Of a stretch of DNA of 9,601 nt, positions 6,575 to 9,601 are shown piece by piece. Source of the DNA: an uncultured Nitrosomonadales bacterium (GTDB lineage: Bacteria; Pseudomonadota; Gammaproteobacteria; Burkholderiales; Gallionellaceae); the NCBI GenBank assembly GCA_903934275.1, contig CAIZNF010000627.1:1-9601 (forward strand). Direction: 5' to 3'. A program made the position numbers and the translations under genes. Numbering within the stretch: the first letter of the stretch is position 1; each line of letters opens with the position of its first letter. The notes under the pieces were generated by a model. That model was not told the origin of the DNA and searched no databases. It saw nothing but the letters and a program-made list of their open reading frames with translations.

Positions 6575-7156
6575 TCAGCTCGCCCCCATGCCGGAAAAAC
6601 CCATGAATGCCAGCGCCAGCAGGCTGACCACGATAAAGGCGATCGGCGGACCGGCGAACAAGCGCGGGACATCGGCCAGCACCAGCCGTTCGCGCAGTCC
6701 GGCAAAAATGACCAGCACCAGGCTGAAGCCGAGGGCGGAGCCGAGGGCGAACAGGACGCTGGCGATGAAGCTCATCTTGTCGGCGACCAGCAACAGCGCG
6801 ATGCCGAGGACGGCGCAGTTGGTGGTGATCAGCGGCAGGTAAATACCCAGCAGCTTGAACAGCTCCGGCGATACTTTTTTGACCACCATTTCGGTGAACT
6901 GAACGGTCGAGGCGATGATCAGGATGAAGGTAATCGTGCGCAGATAGCCCAGCTCGAAGGGGGCCAGTAAAAGCGTGTTGACCGTCCAGCCCGCTATGGC
7001 CGCAACCGTCATCACGAAGGTGGTCGCCATGCCCATGCCCACGGCGGCATCCAGGCGCGTGGTCACGCCCATCGTCGGGCACAGGCCGAGGAAGCGCCCC
7101 AATATGACGTTGTTGACCAGCGCCGCAGTGAACATTAACAGAATATATTCTTTCAT
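6575..7156 (-). CDS. rnfA: Rnf electron transport complex subunit RnfA
   Basis: Integral membrane subunit of 193 residues with about six membrane spans, paired with RnfE in the core of the complex. The two cysteines expected to share the membrane-embedded [2Fe-2S] centre with RnfE are C26 (RFLGLCPTMGVTT) and C114 (GIYLPLITTNCAVLG). Other family features are the MKEYILLMFTAALVNNVIL start, the segment LRTITFILIIASTVQFTEM (72-90) and a C-terminal FAGLRERLVLADVP followed by a final membrane helix. Length and sequence are typical. The ribosome site AAGGGA lies 7 nt before the ATG, 19 bp after rseC. NqrE is a homologue, but the neighbouring rnfB and rnfC decide the name. Confidence 0.97.
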   Translation of the reverse strand: MKEYILLMFTAALVNNVILGRFLGLCPTMGVTTRLDAAVGMGMATTFVMTVAAIAGWTVNTLLLAPFELGYLRTITFILIIASTVQFTEMVVKKVSPELFKLLGIYLPLITTNCAVLGIALLLVADKMSFIASVLFALGSALGFSLVLVIFAGLRERLVLADVPRLFAGPPIAFIVVSLLALAFMGFSGMGAS

Positions 7157-7175
7157 CTTGCTATCCCTTGCCTAT

Positions 7176-7682
7176 TCAAGAACCGCACGTTTCGCCCGGT
7201 CTGGCGCGGCGCAGAAACAGCGGGGCGAGATCGCCCCGGGTGTGTAAATGTTCTGCCATCACTCGCGAAATCCCCAGCCCGATCACCAGGCCAACAACCG
7301 TTGCGGCCATGGTGATGAGGTCGCTGCCGAACTGCCATTGCGCCAGCGACGCGGCCAGCAGCAGGGTGGCGAGCGGGATCGCGTAGCCGGTGATCGATGC
7401 CTTCAGCAACACATTTTCGCGGATACCGAACACAACGCGTTCGCCGATGGCAAATCGGGCATCGTTGGTTATCCGGAAACGGCGGCCTTCAAGTCTGCTG
7501 GCCGTGGTGCCGATACCCTTGGAACCGCAGGCGGATGACGATGCGCAACTGCCGCAACTGGAACCCTGCTCGGGCTCCAGCCAGACTGTATTGCCGTCGA
7601 TCTTCACGACATGCGCAATGCCCTCGACCATCGAGGGAGCGCTGAAGTCCGTCGTGCTGTCCATGGTTTCGCTCAAGATCAT
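7176..7682 (-). CDS. rseC: RseC/MucC family protein, SoxR-reducing system accessory protein
   Basis: Inner-membrane accessory protein of 168 residues. In E. coli RseC is linked to the Rsx (Rnf) complex in reducing SoxR, and was first noted beside the sigma-E regulators. The cytoplasmic N-terminal part has the family cysteine cluster SSCGSCASSSACGSKG with C43, C46 and C52, which probably binds a metal or FeS centre; two membrane helices follow at about 96-114 and 118-137. One further cysteine, C166, is near the end. The start overlaps the apbE stop by four bases (ATGA), so the two are probably translated in a coupled way. No sigma-E regulatory genes (rpoE, rseA, rseB) are present, so a role with Rnf is favoured here. 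A second start at residue 7 is possible. Confidence 0.88.
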   Translation of the reverse strand: MILSETMDSTTDFSAPSMVEGIAHVVKIDGNTVWLEPEQGSSCGSCASSSACGSKGIGTTASRLEGRRFRITNDARFAIGERVVFGIRENVLLKASITGYAIPLATLLLAASLAQWQFGSDLITMAATVVGLVIGLGISRVMAEHLHTRGDLAPLFLRRARPGETCGS

Positions 7683-8677
7683 GCCTCTACGGTGGAGATC
7701 ACGCCCTCAGGTGTAACGTAGATCGCTTTCTGCCCACCGGCAGAGCGGAGAATATGTTGGCGGCGCTCGACCGGCGCCATCAGCATCGCGGTGGAAAGAC
7801 CGTCGGCGGCAATGCCGGTGTCCGCTATTACCGAAACGCCCAACAGCGCGGGCGCAGTGCGTCCGGTGCGCGTGTCGATCAGATGGGTGAAGCTGCCCGC
7901 AGAATCGAACAGGGTGCCGTAACCGCCCGAGGTGGAAACACATTTGTCGACCACGTCCAGCGTGACGATGGTGCGGTCTGGATTGGATGGATCGGCAATG
8001 CCGATGCGCCAGGCGGAGCCGTCCGGTTTAGTCGACAGCGCGCGCGGTTCGCCCATGTCGACCAGCATGCGGTCGAAGCCGTGGGCGCGCAGCACATCGG
8101 CGACACGGTCGGTGATATAGCCCTGCGCACCGCTGTTCAGCGTCAGCCCCATGCCGGGGCGGGCGAAGGATATCCGTTTGCTCCCGGCATCCACCTCGAC
8201 CGCGCGCCAGTCCACCAGCGCAAGTGCGGCGGCGAGATCACGCGGCGTTGGGCCAGTAGGGTCGGGATTGCTTGAAGTGAAGTGGCGGAAATAAAGCTGC
8301 CACACCGACTGCACGGTGGGGTCATAGATGCCGTCGCTGATCTTGGCCAGCGACAGGGCACGGGTGAGCATGGCGATGAAATCGTCCGGCGCGTTTTCGA
8401 GCACGCCCTCGCGGTTGAGCTTTGAGATGGAGCTGTCCGCACGGTAAACGCTGAAAATCGTTTCTAGGCGCTTCAGTTCGTTCAACCCGGCAGCGATGGC
8501 GGCATGCGCCTGTGCTTCATCGGTATGAAAAAGCTGAATGGAGGCGGGCGCACCCAGCGCGGTGCCGTCCCAGCGCACCGGTTTGGCTTGGGAACTACCC
8601 GCCTTCAGCAACAGCGGCAGGCCGGCGGCAGCGGCCACGAAAGTGATAAAACGGCGGCGTGATATGACGGTAGACAT
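7679..8677 (-). CDS. apbE: ApbE family FAD:protein FMN transferase, Tat-exported
   Basis: Periplasmic Mg-dependent enzyme that attaches FMN from FAD to Thr/Ser of target proteins, here most likely RnfG and RnfD. With the ATG at 8677 the protein has 332 residues and starts with a twin-arginine signal: SRRRFITF at 6-13, then a hydrophobic stretch ending near SSQA. ApbE features: SVYRADSSISKLNR (76-89), NSGAQGYITDRVADVLR (181-197), KCVSTSGGYG (245-254), THLIDTRTGR (264-273) and IADTGIAADGLSTAML (284-299), with D292 and T296 as likely metal ligands. The usual DLGGN-type segment reads DMGEPRA (207-213), a variant I believe occurs in other proteobacterial ApbE proteins. A frame extending up to 8707 would need a TTG start inside a hairpin and has no ribosome site; 8677 has one. 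First gene of the operon. Confidence 0.92.
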   Translation of the reverse strand: MSTVISRRRFITFVAAAAGLPLLLKAGSSQAKPVRWDGTALGAPASIQLFHTDEAQAHAAIAAGLNELKRLETIFSVYRADSSISKLNREGVLENAPDDFIAMLTRALSLAKISDGIYDPTVQSVWQLYFRHFTSSNPDPTGPTPRDLAAALALVDWRAVEVDAGSKRISFARPGMGLTLNSGAQGYITDRVADVLRAHGFDRMLVDMGEPRALSTKPDGSAWRIGIADPSNPDRTIVTLDVVDKCVSTSGGYGTLFDSAGSFTHLIDTRTGRTAPALLGVSVIADTGIAADGLSTAMLMAPVERRQHILRSAGGQKAIYVTPEGVISTVEA

Positions 8678-8685
8678 AAGTACGA

Positions 8686-8689
8686 CCTC
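8686..8689 (-). promoter_or_regulatory. Ribosome binding site that fixes the apbE start
   Basis: GAGG on the minus strand (context TTGAGGTCG) lies 8 nt before the ATG at 8677. It supports this start over the upstream in-frame TTG at 8707, and puts the twin-arginine motif at the usual distance from the N-terminus. Confidence 0.75.
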
Positions 8690-8701
8690 AATTAAGTAAT
8701 C

Positions 8702-8718
8702 CCCCAACTTATTTGGGG
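8702..8718 (-). promoter_or_regulatory. Hairpin in the apbE leader
   Basis: CCCCAA (8702-8707) pairs with TTGGGG (8713-8718) around a 5-nt loop. It lies 24 bp before the apbE ATG and just downstream of the candidate promoter, so it would sit at the very 5' end of the rnf transcript. It may protect the mRNA 5' end or act as an operator; the sequence does not decide. Confidence 0.4.
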
Positions 8719-8728
8719 CAGGTTAACT

Positions 8729-8756
8729 ATCGTATAAAAAGCGATGCCAACAACAA
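8729..8756 (-). promoter_or_regulatory. Candidate promoter of the apbE-rnf operon
   Basis: On the minus strand, TTGTTG (8756-8751) and TACGAT (8734-8729) are separated by 16 bp. The matches to the sigma-70 boxes are only 3/6 and 4/6, but the region is AT-rich and lies at the right distance from apbE. Transcription would begin near 8722, giving a leader of about 45 nt. The exact boxes are uncertain. Confidence 0.3.
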
Positions 8757-9322
8757 AAAATAGTAATGTTCAACAGCTCGTATCAAATACATGGGCGGAT
8801 ACCACAAGGCGATGGGCGAGTATCCCTGCACCGCACGAAACCGACCGCAATTGAATTTGTGCGCTACGCTGATCCCGCTTGGGATAAGACAACACGATGC
8901 ATGAAGCGTTCAACAAAATTTTGTATGCGGATTATATTGCAGTGCGCAAACTTAGGGAAGCTTGCTGATTTTATTGGGTGCGATTCAAACTGATGTGAAG
9001 CCGCAAGCGGCATGTGCTGCAACGATGCTCATCGACGTACGCAAAACCCGTGTAGGAGCGACCTCCAGGTCGCGATTTGGTGAGCGCATCTCAGCACGCA
9101 TCGCGGCCAAGAGACCTCTCACACAAGAACAATGGGCTGCTGGGAAATTTATCACGCTACCCTCCCACCCTTTTTGAATGCATCCTCAGCTATCAGTCAT
9201 TGCACCCCGTTTCAAGAATAATTTTGCAAGAGGCTCATGTCTCCCAATTTTTTGTATATTGGTTTGCAGCCCGCGCATTCTGCAACCAGTTTAAAAAGGC
9301 AGCAACAAGTTGCGCCCGCATC
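8757..9322. other. Long intergenic region without a supported gene
   Basis: Open frames of 62-82 codons occur on the + strand (8766-8993, 8962-9177, 9077-9325), but they overlap each other, lack good ribosome sites, show no family signature, and two run through the REP-like palindromes. A 24-codon frame at 8898-8969 is equally unsupported. Base composition is more AT-rich than in the rnf genes. The region holds a run of small palindromes from 9000 to 9073 and a REP-like element at 9052-9125. It may be a decayed insertion or simply divergent regulatory space; I recognise no tRNA or known RNA. Confidence 0.45.
9052..9125. repeat. REP-like palindrome with a degenerate inverted partner
   Basis: The left element, GTAGGAGCGACCTCCAGGTC plus GC at 9052-9073, has a GTAGG head and a perfect 7-bp hairpin, GCGACCT-CC-AGGTCGC (9058-9073). 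About 27 bp further on, 9100-9125 (ATCGCGGCC, then GACCTCTCACACA) resembles the inverted partner of such elements but is decayed. It resembles the widespread proteobacterial REP pattern GTAGGAGCG...TCGCGA and differs in the hairpin stem from the two copies in the operon, although all three share the GTAGG-N-GCG head. Confidence 0.6.
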
Positions 9323-9349
9323 TAAAGTTTCCCCATTATTTTCCGATAA
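9323..9349 (+). promoter_or_regulatory. Sigma-28 (FliA) type promoter
   Basis: TAAAGTTT (9323-9330), 11 bp, then TCCGATAA (9342-9349). The enteric FliA consensus is TAAAGTTT-N11-GCCGATAA, so 15 of 16 fixed bases match with exact spacing. Transcription would start near 9356 and run rightwards, reaching the lipoprotein gene after a leader of about 170 nt. No flagellar or chemotaxis gene lies in the window, so the target is the lipoprotein gene, a gene beyond the right edge, or a small RNA. Confidence 0.72.
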
Positions 9350-9467
9350 CTGCGCTGGTGGCGGTTGATGAGTTTCGCAACTATTAGGCCGAGCAATACG
9401 AACGGTAATCAGGCCGAAAACGAATCTACGGTTTAAATTGAGCTAAATGAGAGTTTATTCGATGCCT

Positions 9468-9496
9468 TTGCCGGAATTAGCCAAACCGCATATAAT
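9468..9496 (+). promoter_or_regulatory. Sigma-70 promoter of the lipoprotein gene
   Basis: TTGCCG (9468-9473) and a perfect TATAAT (9491-9496) are separated by 17 bp, the ideal spacing. Transcription should begin near 9503, leaving a leader of about 23 nt before the ATG at 9526. Confidence 0.65.
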
Positions 9497-9525
9497 TGCC
9501 AGACCCAATAGCGAAACCAAATAAC

Positions 9526-9601
9526 ATGAATGTCATCCGTATCTTTTTAGCACTCGTCGCCATTGCGCTGACCGGATGTGCCTCTACTAACGCAAGGAAT
9601 C
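9526..9601 (+). CDS. Putative lipoprotein, N-terminal fragment cut by window edge
   Basis: Only the first 25 codons are visible. They form a lipoprotein signal peptide: a short N-region (MNVIR), a hydrophobic core (IFLALVAIA) and the lipobox LTGC with C18, followed by ASTNARN. The cysteine would be lipidated and the protein anchored in a membrane, most likely the outer one since the residue after the cysteine is Ala, not Asp. The mature domain lies outside the window, so no function can be given. A clear sigma-70 promoter precedes it, but its ribosome site is weak (no GGAG-like stretch before the ATG). A sigma-28 promoter about 180 bp upstream might also drive it. Confidence 0.75.
   Translation, partial: MNVIRIFLALVAIALTGCASTNARN

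Noticed and set aside
8738..8758. TTGGCA on the minus strand before apbE as a sigma-54 promoter
   Set aside because: No GC element lies at the required spacing from the GG, so the -12 half is missing.
8766..8993. A 75-codon frame on the + strand opposite the apbE promoter region
   Set aside because: No ribosome site, no recognisable family, and it overlaps another equally weak frame. Kept only as part of the intergenic note.
9077..9325. An 82-codon frame on the + strand
   Set aside because: It begins inside the REP-like element and runs through AT-rich sequence with no coding signature.

Overview
The window reads as a stretch of betaproteobacterial chromosome. GC-rich genes, a proteobacterial-type Rnf operon and short GTAG-headed palindromes (REP-type elements) suggest something near the Nitrosomonadales/Gallionellaceae. 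That placement is an inference from gene style, not a sequence match.

Layout. Bases 1-1248 (+) encode a full-looking IS1380-family transposase, followed by a strong stem-loop and about 300 bp without a gene. From 8677 down to 1566, everything lies on the minus strand as one compact operon: apbE - rseC - rnfA - rnfB - rnfC - rnfD - rnfG - rnfE - rnfH. The transposase gene converges on the operon's 3' end. Most junctions in the operon are 4-bp ATGA overlaps or gaps of 3-19 bp. The two exceptions, rnfB/rnfC (92 bp) and rnfC/rnfD (142 bp), each hold one REP-type inverted-repeat pair. From about 8757 to 9525 there is an AT-richer region with no gene I can support. It carries another REP-like palindrome, a near-consensus sigma-28 (flagellar) promoter and a good sigma-70 promoter just before a lipoprotein gene that runs off the right edge.

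How the genes work together. RnfA, B, C, D, E and G make the six-subunit membrane Rnf complex, which exchanges electrons between ferredoxin and NAD(H) coupled to ion movement (in E. coli the equivalent Rsx complex keeps SoxR reduced). RnfC and RnfB carry the cytoplasmic FeS centres, RnfA and RnfE share a membrane-embedded FeS centre through paired cysteines, and RnfD and RnfG carry covalent FMN facing the periplasm. The leading gene encodes a Tat-exported ApbE flavin transferase, the enzyme class that attaches those FMNs. RseC and the ubiquitin-fold protein RnfH are accessory proteins of the same system. The operon thus holds the complex with its own maturation factor.

Points that stand out: RnfD has Ser178 where the FMN-bearing threonine is expected; the arms of the rnfB/rnfC REP pair have diverged with paired compensatory changes that keep each hairpin perfect; and a sigma-28 promoter sits with no recognisable flagellar gene within view. 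I see no clearly undescribed system.
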